A DNA stretch of 31,924 nt from Coemansia sp. RSA 1804 (taxonomy: Eukaryota > Kickxellomycota > Kickxellomycetes > Kickxellales > Kickxellaceae), in NCBI GenBank assembly GCA_027578815.1, contig JANBTH010000134.1, positions 1-31,924 of the forward strand, written 5' to 3'. The first letter of the stretch is position 1. Every line of letters begins with the position of its first letter. Under the pieces are notes generated by a model. It saw only the letters and a list, made by a program, of their open reading frames with translations. It made no database searches and was not told the origin of the DNA. The translations under genes and the position numbers were made by a program. Positions 17,701 through 26,442 of the stretch are shown piece after piece.

Positions 17701-17942
17701 GGAAATGAAAACTTTAGACCCTCCGCAGTTCCGGCCCACCAGCCCTGCGGTGTACAACATGACATCGCAAAAATTGCAATGTTGTAGCAGTCCATTTGTC
17801 CAACTACCACAATAATGCAAAAACCCTGCGCAATGGCAACTCTGCTGATTTCCAGAAATATGTGGCCATTGGTGTTGGTGCTGGATGGTCTGACGACTGC
17901 ATGACTATCTGGAACTCTGTCAACTCTGCTCTTTCTGCATAA
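17701..17942 (+). pseudogene. Fragment of a lost protein gene (frameshifted)
   Basis: From 17763 a frame reads through segments such as NVVAVHLSNYHNNAKTLRN, YVAIGVGAGWSDDC and IWNSVNSALSA to a TAA at 17940. It has the look of a real C-terminus, but no ATG. Just upstream another frame (17701-17771) reads PCGVQHDIAK, and the two join across an A run at 17769-17773, suggesting a one-base indel. The family is not recognised; the Gly/Ser/Asn-rich composition with Cys suggests a secreted protein. The surrounding DNA (17555-18094) otherwise holds no gene apart from the upstream flank of the nuclease-like gene. Confidence 0.35.
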
Positions 17943-18094
17943 TAACATTTTCTGGTATTCTTGAAGTTAACGTATTGAGATGGTCTAGTTGCAACTGTTG
18001 AACTTAAATTTTGTTAAATATTATTAAAGGTAACTACTATGTTGATATTTGCATAGACACTACATGTGTATGTTTTTTGTTGGTTGGTTGGTAC

Positions 18095-19621
18095 CTATTT
18101 TGGGGAGGAACGGTTTGGTGCAATCGGCTGATTTAAATAGTATCTCAAAACCGTGGAATTGCTTGAACCAGTGTGAATGGATGGTGTGTGTGCGGCGGAC
18201 ATGGGAGAAGGTGGAGGTGGTAACTTTGTGTTTATTTTGGCCTGTGGTTTGTAGACAGGCGTTGGAGGTAGTTGTACAGATAGCGGGGAATGAGTGCTGC
18301 CTGAGTCAAGTATAAGAATCGAATGCATGTCACTCCGCACGTCATAATTCCTGTAGATGTTCCTGCGTGCTCTTTTCCACTTTTTGTGTAAATACAGAAA
18401 AATGCTTGTTAGCAGCAAGCCGCCAAGAACAGCACTAACAATTCCGATAATCAGGTTTCGTTTTGATGATGAGTCATGGTTGTTGTCAACGATACCGCTT
18501 TCATTACTAGCTGTATCGGATGATGTTTCGCTAGAAGATTCAATGCTAGAGTCGGTGCCAGCACCTGCAGCATTATTGCTGCTTACTTCATCATATATAC
18601 TGCTGCTTTCATAATTCATACCATTGCTCATAGTGCTTGTAATCTGGTCAGTACTACTAGTTGTGTCTGGAATGATGTCGTTTTTTAATGCTTCAGTCTG
18701 GGCGGAATAGAAATCGCCCATCAGGTAATCACTAGAGCTGATGCTATCTGGAGGTATAACCATACTAAAGTTTGGATCTGTCTGTGGCACAATATTGTTG
18801 TTGTTATTTGGATAATACCCGATTTTACGACCAAGAACCTTATCTGCAAAGGCAACATAGTTGGCCAATAGTGTATAGTAACTTTTCTGGCTTTCAAACA
18901 AGGTACATCTAAAAGAAGGTCCAGCAAGAGCAGTAAATGCGTATATTCCAGCAACATACGGCTTGTTATCAATGTAGACCTCAGTTATCCCATATGGAAC
19001 AGCACAGCTTGTCAGGTATGCGAATGTTGGGTAGGTTGTGGCGTTTGAACAGAGAAAGGAATCGATATTTAGGCCATAGAGAGTAACATAGCTATTTTCA
19101 TTCTTTGGAATAATATACTGGTTTGTTGCAGTAAATGGCGTGTTCCATTCCATTGTGCTCAGATTAGATAATTCCCGCCTAACAAGCACAATATCGCTCC
19201 AGGTGTTGTTTCTGTCAATAGCGATAGGGTTAGACCAGGTCTCTGTGCTGTCTTTGTTAAACTGGAGAATGGCCACTGGGTTAACCAAAGATGTGGCATT
19301 GTATTCCGGATGCACCGTTATTGAATTAACTGTGTATTTGGCAGTCTTGTTGTTGATGCCTGCATCCAGATACACTTCATATGCAGTGTCACTGTCAACA
19401 ACGCCTTTTGAAAAGTCAAGGCAAGGAGCAGCTACAAACGCGGCTGTGCTGTCAATGACTCCAAGCTCACACGATGTCTGCTTTTCATTCTTGACTAGTA
19501 TCCCTCCCTTGGTACTGGATATATCTGCAGTAGTGTCGCGAACAGCAAGACCATGTGCGGTTGCGGCCAAGAAGACTGTTACAAGCAATAAAACAATATG
19601 AGGAAATAGTATAAAAATCAT
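18095..19621 (-). CDS. Membrane-anchored trypsin-fold protein without catalytic residues
   Basis: A 508-residue protein. Residues 1-~24 (MIFILFPHIVLLLVTVFLA) are a signal peptide; an ATG 26 codons upstream exists but would bury it, so 19621 is chosen. Residues ~39-270 follow the chymotrypsin/trypsin layout: GGILV, CELGVIDSTAAFVAAPCLDF (the AAHC position), YTVNSITVHPEY, NPVAILQFN (the DIALL position), SCAVPYG and KPYVAGIYAFTALAG. After these come a Cys and SYYTLLANYVAFADKV. All three catalytic positions are changed: the His of AAHC is Pro66, the Asp of DIAL is Pro, and no GDSG is present. A Ser/Thr/Asn-rich stalk (about 319-385), one membrane helix (389-411) and a basic then Pro-rich cytoplasmic tail (LPPTPVYKP, LPPPPSP) follow. 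Function is unknown; the form suggests a surface binding or adhesion protein. Confidence 0.82.
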   Translation of the reverse strand: MIFILFPHIVLLLVTVFLAATAHGLAVRDTTADISSTKGGILVKNEKQTSCELGVIDSTAAFVAAPCLDFSKGVVDSDTAYEVYLDAGINNKTAKYTVNSITVHPEYNATSLVNPVAILQFNKDSTETWSNPIAIDRNNTWSDIVLVRRELSNLSTMEWNTPFTATNQYIIPKNENSYVTLYGLNIDSFLCSNATTYPTFAYLTSCAVPYGITEVYIDNKPYVAGIYAFTALAGPSFRCTLFESQKSYYTLLANYVAFADKVLGRKIGYYPNNNNNIVPQTDPNFSMVIPPDSISSSDYLMGDFYSAQTEALKNDIIPDTTSSTDQITSTMSNGMNYESSSIYDEVSSNNAAGAGTDSSIESSSETSSDTASNESGIVDNNHDSSSKRNLIIGIVSAVLGGLLLTSIFLYLHKKWKRARRNIYRNYDVRSDMHSILILDSGSTHSPLSVQLPPTPVYKPQAKINTKLPPPPSPMSAAHTPSIHTGSSNSTVLRYYLNQPIAPNRSSPK

Positions 19622-21360
19622 TGTTATAGAAATATTAAAAATTTTTGAAGAATAGCAATTCACCAAAATTAGCTGAACAAAGCAGTTTAGATACAGCATG
19701 CTGATAAGTAGTTGCGTTTCTTTTTTCCTTCCTTTTTTTCTTCAAAGCAAGCAGATTGTTCAAGCATTTTCTTGATATGGCTGTATTTCATGAATCTCTT
19801 TATAGTATTTCCTTTGAGGCCATTTTAAATAATTTATGGATATCGATTCTTTTGCAGTTCGGGTGTATATGCAATACACGCCAATATGTTACATAAAGAA
19901 GGTGTAGTATCCATGTATTATATCCCGAATCAACCATTTCAGGAAACAAATTACGCATAACAAGGCTACAGATATTTGTAAAAAGCCCTCAATTATTGAA
20001 GATGGCTTGATGTAAAAGATCAAAAAGATGCTAGGAAGGCGTAAGCCGTTCTTTTTACAAGCCAAAGCATGGAAACTGTGCATCCCAAGGTCTCCTTTGC
20101 TTGCAATACAAAGACAAATACAAAGTCATACATTGCATATAGGTAGAACAATTAGTTTTTGTCCATTTTTCAACTCAGTGCTTTATTTCTTTTAATCAAC
20201 TGTTTTGGAGAAAAGCAGAGACATGGCTAATCAAATTCAGCTAAAAATGCTGAGCAGCGACATTCTCCTCTAACCTTTCTGTGCTAGCATTACTACTACT
20301 ACTACTGTATGTGTCTGGTGCAAAGCTACACTAATCTTTGGAACTAATATTTCTTGATTTGCGCTTAGCTTTTATTTGCGGTTTGCTATTTTTGTTGAGA
20401 TATCTGAAATATGTTGTCATATAAAAATGTATTTAAACAAAGGAAACAAAGCAAATTAATAATCAAGAAAAAAATGCTGTGTTGGGATGTCTGACTCTTA
20501 AATAGTTGAGTCTAATGTTTAGTTGACGGCTCCCGGATCCATATCCAAGTCGCAGCTTGGATCTAGATCCTGAGGCTTGCATGTTGTTATTGTATATTGG
20601 TTTCCAAGTGAGCTGTTCGGCTAACAGCGGTTACTCTTTTTGATCCGCTTTTGCTATCCGCATACACGTATATTCAGTGCCTCAAGAAACTGTTGCAATG
20701 CTGTTCATGTTGTCAGGGGGTTTTTAAAATATCCCTTGAACTGTTAATTAAAATAAGCTGTAAATTTAGACAATAATAGTACGCAATGTTATCTATTGTA
20801 ACAGTTATTTGGCTAGTTTATTAATAACCCTCCCATCTTACAAAGCATGCCTTAACCTTAACCAATCATTTTATAATCTTGCGCAATATTATATTTGTTG
20901 TTTCTTGATATCCAACTTTTATTTTGCTAAAATTGCAACTATAAACCATCTCTTGTTCTATACGACATATACCATTATCTCAGAACTCTTTCAGAAATAA
21001 TAACTTGATTAAATTGCTTTATGGTATGTTGTAAATTATCTAACATCACTAATCATTGCTAATAATAATTATAACAATTTACTTCAAAGAGTTGGAGATT
21101 GTTTAATTCTGTTATTACCCATCACCTGTCAGAAGACTTAAAACAATTTCTAAAGCTATTTACACTGTATCTAATTCAAAATGGTTACTTCAAAAAAGCG
21201 TAGAATTATCCGATGATGTTTAAAAAGCTTCGGATATTGTAATACGTGCATGTTCAAAAATTTAAAAGAAATAGAATTTACTTTTAGAAAATAGAGAATT
21301 TCTTACCAGACAATACAAACGTGTATAAATAGAGTAGAATATAATAGACAAAAAAAGCCG
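19622..21360. other. Long AT-rich gene-poor stretch
   Basis: No gene is supported here. The left end is the upstream region of the trypsin-fold gene, with an unassigned remainder of about 1.4 kb. It contains a (TAC)5 microsatellite at 20291-20305 and a 15-bp stem hairpin at 20535-20570. Small open frames have no recognisable content. 20750-21300 is especially A/T-rich. Confidence 0.55.
20535..20570. repeat. Imperfect inverted repeat (hairpin), 15-bp arms, 6-base loop
   Basis: The arm 20535-20549 (GGATCCATATCCAAG) pairs with 20556-20570 (CTTGGATCTAGATCC) at 13 of 15 positions around the loop TCGCAG. It stands in gene-free DNA. Confidence 0.5.
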
Positions 21361-23630
21361 TTACTTGCGATGACGCTTGCAGAAAGCAGCAATGCGCTCG
21401 GACGCAGCATGAAGCTTGTCCTTTGGCGGGGTGATAACCAGTCGGACAGTGCCGGGGTATGCAAAGCACTCGCCAGGGAGAATCTCGACATTCTCTTCCC
21501 ACTTTAGCTTTTGGCAGAACTCGGCATCATCGCTGATGTCGGTGAAGGAGTCGAGGTCAAGCTTGACCATGACGTACATTGCGCCCTGAGGGGTAATTAC
21601 ATCGAGGCCAGGGGCCTTGGCAAGCTCGACCTCCAGGACTCGCGCATGCGATTCAAGCTGCTTGTTGAGGTCACGCAGATACGAGTCTGGGACGTTGTCA
21701 AAGATGTCGGGGATTGCGGCTTGAACTATTGCGCACGGGCCATTGATCAGCGTCGACAATGCAAAGAGGCCCTTGCGCACTTCATCGAACTCGTGGTTGC
21801 GGCTGTGCACGAGGATCCAGCCGATTCGCCACCCGGGGACCAGCCATTGCTTGGCCAGGCCGCCCAGCGTGAGAATAGGGACAGTTGATGTCAGCGTGGC
21901 GGTCGGTGTGAAGACCTGGCCGCCAAACACCATGTCCGCATATATTTCATCCGAGATAAGCGGGATCTTGTGCTTCTCGCAGACAGCCAGGATCGCCTTC
22001 AGATGCGCCTTTGTAAAGTTCGAGCCACAGGGGTTGGAGGGGTTGTTGATTAGAATTGCGGCCGTGTTCTCGTCAATCAGAGATTCCATATGCTCAATGT
22101 CAGTCTCCCAGTTCTTCTCTGCCAACAGATTGTAGAGACGTGCCTCTATGTTGCGCGACCCGGCAACGGTGTTGTACAGACAGAATCCGGGACGTGGAAG
22201 CAGGATGTTCTGGCCTTCGCTACATAGAACGCCAATGGCCATCTCAACGGCACCTGAGCATCCGCTCGTCATAACAACATCCTACAAATCATAAGATCCA
22301 CGATACATTTTAGTTTGCTATATTCTCCTGCTTTCTGTGGGAATGGCAAAACAAAGAAAAGTCTGTTGTTGCGTGTGATATGTTACGGCATACGTGGGAA
22401 AGAGAAGGAAGGAAAGCCGTTTGGAACTATACACGTGAGTTCTTTCCTCCTTTGCAAGTGGAAAGGGGGCTGTTCTGCACTACGTGCGCCTCACCACTTC
22501 TCTAATTGATGCTGCAAACGCCGTTGACATTATTCTCAGGGAAAAAGTTGGAGGAAGAAAGCGCGGTAAAATGAAAGCGTCAGATATGGATGTAATACCA
22601 ATAATATTTTGGCAATAAACGACGATGGTAATTAGCGAAAAAGGAGATTGTGGCTCCTCGCCATTCAGCACATGTACCCCGTGGGAAAAATGGCAAGATA
22701 GAAACCCGTAAATGTGTACTTTCTACTGGCGCCAAACAAACAGCGAGGAAGAAAGAAAGACACTTGGCGTGGCATTGCTGTTGGGAGAGGAAAAGAAAGA
22801 GAAAGGGAATGGAGGTCATCTGCTCTTGGTGCATAAATCTGAGAATTACTCGGCTCTATACAGACCAAGAGACATTGCATAACATAACATAGCATGTGCC
22901 AATATTGTCCAAAAAACGGAAAATATACAAGTGCAAGCTGCACTTGTGACAGAAGCCAAAACGTGGTAGTAAACATGCATACAGGATCTTTCGCAACCGT
23001 TTTTGGGAGTGGCAAGAGTGCAACTGCAGCCATGGGTTTCAAATACTTTTCAAAGACAGGGCGCGGGGGAACGGTAAATAAGAAAAGTCTTTGAATGTCA
23101 AGCCAGCAGCAGAGGTTGTTGCAATAGCGCTGGAAATACGTACATCTGCAGTAAGCGGCGCGTCAGGATGCGAGTACCTTTTGGCGATGGCCTCACGAGC
23201 GACAGGAACACCTATTGATCCGTTAAACGGAAGTGAAGAAAAACGAAAAAAAGCACAAACAAAGAAGACGATGCTCCGATTAGAGAAGGTGTCCACGAAC
23301 GAGCTGCGAGTGATATAAAGCAGGATGTTTGGTTTAGATGGTCTGCAAGCACTTACCGACTGACGGCGGATAGCCGTTGTAGCTAAAGCTCCGAACGGCG
23401 GTTTCGACAGCCTTGACGACGGCGTCGTGGGTCTTGAAGTTGCCAAAGACGGTAGGATCGCCGATCGAGAGGCTGATTGGGTCCTTGGAGCCCTTTGGCG
23501 TTGACTGCGGCAGCATCGGTCTGCTCAGCACGTCGCGGATGGGATTGAACGTGCGGCGGGAAACGTCGCTGGCTGGGATCGCCCCCCAGGTGCTGCTTGC
23601 TGGTGCGGTTGCTGCGTCGGTGGAAGGCAT
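21361..23630 (-). CDS. TAT: Tyrosine aminotransferase, three exons
   Basis: Exons are 23630-23357, 23211-23144 and 22281-21361 (420 residues). Introns are 23212-23356 (145 nt, GTAAGT/ATAG) and 22282-23143 (862 nt, GTACGT/TGTAG). Joined, the protein carries family stretches RRTFNPIRDVL, LSIGDPTVFGN, YNGYPPSVG, LTADDVVMTSGCSGAVE, NNPSNPCGS (N194), ISDEIY (D225), GGLAKQWLVPGWRIGW (Schiff-base Lys K258) and TVRLV (R394). This is a fold-type I PLP aminotransferase of the TAT group. It moves the amino group of tyrosine to 2-oxoglutarate, giving 4-hydroxyphenylpyruvate, the first step of tyrosine breakdown. The exon junctions restore uninterrupted family similarity, so no exon is missing. The start ATG lies in an Ala/Ser/Thr-rich leader. 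The last residues are basic (KRHRK), with no clear PTS1. Confidence 0.93.
22282..23143 (-). other. Long intron 2 of the tyrosine aminotransferase gene
   Basis: The donor is GTACGT at 23143-23138 and the acceptor TTTGTAG at 22282, with ACTAAAA some 30 bases upstream as a plausible branch site. It contains purine-rich runs (22740-22810) and several short open frames, none recognised. Confidence 0.7.
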
Positions 23631-24766
23631 GGTAGACGAGAAGAGAGCTATGCTACGCAAAAGATAACTGCCAAATCAAAGAAGCAAAGAAGAAAATAAC
23701 ACACAAAAAGGAAGAAAGAAAGGCTCTAGAGGGGAAGAAAAAGAGGGGCTGTAGGAACGAAGAGTAATGACACTTTAACTCTCGGCAGAACTTTGAAAAA
23801 GTCTAGCAGGAAAAAAACAAAAAAATATTTGCGATAATGAAAAATAAAAGATGGAAAAATAAAGCGAAAAAAAAAGATGCTTGGCTTGCCCGGAATTCCT
23901 TGCTATTCCCTTCCATAGCCTCCGTCTTTTATAGCAAATGCCGAAACTCTGGGGCTCAGAGGAGTGTTGTTTTTTCTTTATTTATTTGCTTATGCTGCTA
24001 TTTTCTATTACTGGGCTTCCGTTGTCTTCTTCCTCCGGCTCCTTGTTGTCAGCCGCGAAATGTTTGGAGAGCATTGATATTCACGAAGAAGAGGGGGGAC
24101 CAGTCAAGCGTCCCTTTTTAACGCCTCTGTTTTTTGGTTATTTCAGTTTCTTGGCCATAGCGCATGCAAACGACGAAAGAGGGCCGCAGTATCATGGCCA
24201 GCTTACCCGTCTTCTCTTTTCCTTGACTTGCTTTTTTGACGTCGTTGGCGTTATATAAATAAACCTGGATCACGGGCAACAGATTGCTATTATAGTCGTA
24301 GGAGGGAATGCAGTGTGTTGCTTGGCTCATCCGCCACCTTTTTTTCCTTTTCTTTGCCTAGTTGCTTCTTGAATTGCATTGTTAGCCACAGCGCATTGGT
24401 AAAGCGGCACACCACCATTGCAGAAGATTACAAATCCTCGTGTGCAAGAGATTTTTTCTTGCGGAGATGTTGTGTTGTTGAGTGAAGGAAGGAAAGAAAA
24501 GTTTAGTGTGTTGGATTGGTTTGAATAAGCTACTTTTCTGGCTCATGATCGCGGACTTGCTAAATACAGTAAATAGGTATGCTAACATGGTGTGTGATCA
24601 TCCCCGGCTACCAGCATCTGGTGCATCTGGGAAGCGCAATGTCCTGTGGCGGATATAGTTTTAATCTCCGAGCAGAAACACATCCTCCAATTCCATTCAT
24701 TAGCCTCCAAGCCTACAGCTTAAAGCACCATCGCAAAAGAAAAAGCAAAGAGCAGGCAAATGCGGC
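23631..24766. other. Upstream region of the tyrosine aminotransferase gene
   Basis: About 1.1 kb between the TAT start and the Efm4 stop, both on the - strand. The part nearest TAT (23640-23880) is strongly purine-rich on the + strand (pyrimidine-rich on the coding strand), as in many fungal promoters. ATATAAATA occurs at about 24253. Open frames at 23837-24258 are low-complexity and not called. Confidence 0.45.
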
Positions 24767-25483
24767 TTAGTGTTGCTGCTTCTTTCTAAACGCAACCGTG
24801 GCAACGGTCTGGCCGACCGCTCCGCCAAACCTAAACGACTTGTGCTGCACGCTTCCAATTGACTCCAAATGATGTGCAAACCTCGCGACCAGCTCCTCCT
24901 CGGTCCAGTTGCACGATGTGATAAGGAACACGCCAGAGTCGCTGAGACTGCCGACCACAGACACGGGGTAGGCATCGATAGCGCGCTGGTCAACGGCAGC
25001 GGCATCGGCGTCGCTGGGCTTCAGACATATTGCATCGTACGTGCCCTTGTCCAGCACAAGATCAAACCCACCGGTGCCAGCCACGCGAGCCACGTCCTGC
25101 GGATCCAAAAAGTCCTGCTCCAGATACGTGATGGCCGACCCAAGGCCCTTGGTCTGGGCGATGCGCTTGGCAAGCTCAACCGCCTGCGCAGAGTAGTCGG
25201 AGCCGACGAGGTTTGTGTAGCCCTCGGATGCCAGCTCCAGAAGCAGATGCCCGTTCCCGCATCCGACGTCGAGGATCCGCGCATCGGTGTCCTCGATGTT
25301 GTCGTACACCCATCCGAGCATCTTGTACGCCGTGTCCTCCCCGAACCACACCTCGCCTATATCGCCCGACTCTTCAAAGTTGCTAATCTCCTGGTCGTAG
25401 ACGCTGTTCCAGTGGTCCTTGCGCCCTAGTCGGGATGCCTTGAACTCGCCACCCTTGGCATTGGATCCGCTGCTGCTTTGCAT
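24767..25483 (-). CDS. EFM4: eEF1A lysine methyltransferase Efm4/METTL10
   Basis: A 238-residue, single-exon class I SAM-dependent methyltransferase. Family stretches are RKDHWNSVYDQEISNFEESG (21-40), GEVWFGED (43-50), motif I ILDVGCGNG (70-78), GSDYS (94-98), QDFLDP, DKGTYDAI (145-152), and SCNWTEEELV (190-199). FRFGG near the end matches the FSFGG of METTL10. Yeast Efm4 (See1) and human EEF1AKMT2 methylate a lysine of elongation factor eEF1A in the cytosol. Length agrees with homologues. The start ATG at 25483 gives a short Ser/Gly leader before the conserved part. Confidence 0.93.
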   Translation of the reverse strand: MQSSSGSNAKGGEFKASRLGRKDHWNSVYDQEISNFEESGDIGEVWFGEDTAYKMLGWVYDNIEDTDARILDVGCGNGHLLLELASEGYTNLVGSDYSAQAVELAKRIAQTKGLGSAITYLEQDFLDPQDVARVAGTGGFDLVLDKGTYDAICLKPSDADAAAVDQRAIDAYPVSVVGSLSDSGVFLITSCNWTEEELVARFAHHLESIGSVQHKSFRFGGAVGQTVATVAFRKKQQH

Positions 25484-25832
25484 TGTTGCAGTGCCACCAA
25501 TGTCTAGTTTTGTGTTGTTGTTGTTGGAGTTGCTGTGTTTTTACAAAATACGAGGAGTTCCGCTAGTGTGCGGGGGAGATTTTGTGTAATAGTTTTTAAT
25601 ATCTATGGAGAGTTGCAATAACCTGGTTCTGGCATTTTCTTTTCCTTGCATCGCTAAAAGGCTTTCTCCGTTGGACTCTTGTGCTTGAATGCAGTTATGG
25701 CTGCCATTGATCGGGTAATCCAACAACACCCATGTCCACTGTGCATCATGTTCTACATCCCACATAGATCCAGCTACGAAAACAATACATTTTAAAGAAG
25801 AAAGAAGAAAGAAAATAAAACACCCAAATTCC
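25484..25832. other. Spacer between EFM4 and SUS1
   Basis: About 350 bases holding the EFM4 promoter and SUS1 3' flank. A+T-rich, with a GTTGTTGTTG tract (about 25515). No gene is seen. Confidence 0.5.
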
Positions 25833-26153
25833 CTAGTTGTCGGCCTCAGGCAATACTCGGTAGACAAAGGCACGAACATCCTCCAGGATCTCCGCCTTCA
25901 CATCATCGGGCACCATGGTGCGCGCAAAGGGCGTCACCTGCTCAACCACGTCGTTTACGGTGAGCTTGTCAACGTCCGGCCCGCTCTCGTGGATAATCTT
26001 CTGGCACTTGTCCTTTACCCGGTCCTGCCACCCGCTTTCGTTCAGCTTGCTCCGCAGAATCTCTTGTAGTCGCTCTCGTTCCCCAGACTCGATGAATCTC
26101 CGAAGAACCTCCTCTCTGATTCCGCTGGTTTCGTTGGTTGACGTCGAGGACAT
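25833..26153 (-). CDS. SUS1: Sus1/ENY2, SAGA and mRNA-export subunit
   Basis: A 106-residue, single-exon protein. It matches ENY2/Sus1 through RRFIESGERERLQEILRSKL (18-37), GWQDRVKDKCQKII, LTVNDVVEQVTPFARTMVP and VKAEILEDVRAFV. Sus1 is an all-helical small protein shared by the SAGA histone H2B deubiquitinase module and the TREX-2 complex at the nuclear pore, linking transcription to mRNA export. Yeast SUS1 carries two introns, whereas this copy has none. The Ser/Thr-rich leader before REEVLRR supports the ATG at 26153. Confidence 0.95.
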   Translation of the reverse strand: MSSTSTNETSGIREEVLRRFIESGERERLQEILRSKLNESGWQDRVKDKCQKIIHESGPDVDKLTVNDVVEQVTPFARTMVPDDVKAEILEDVRAFVYRVLPEADN

Positions 26154-26442
26154 TGTATATGATTAAAGGAGGCGAGTAAGATACGGTGGTGAACATGATA
26201 GGAAATCTCGCCGGTATGTGTTTTCCTTTCCTGCTGGTACAGCATAAAAATAAGCACTTGCCAAAGTATGGTACGCCTTAAATTCCTCATGTGATTGAAA
26301 GACCATATCACATCTACTAATGGTGGTGGTTTAACTATTGAATTAGAGATAAAAGGAATAGTGAGGGGTGAGAGAATATTACGATTAAGACTATGTGTGT
26401 GTAGTTGAGACGACACAAAACAAAAAAAACACAGGGCCCCGC

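Noticed and set aside
22480..22671. Possible extra exon inside aminotransferase intron 2 (MSTAFAASIREVVRR)
   Set aside because: The flanking exons join at LTAD/DVVMTSG exactly as in the family, leaving no room for an added exon.
24869..25429. A 186-codon + strand frame
   Set aside because: It is antisense to the clearly recognised Efm4 methyltransferase and has no domain of its own.
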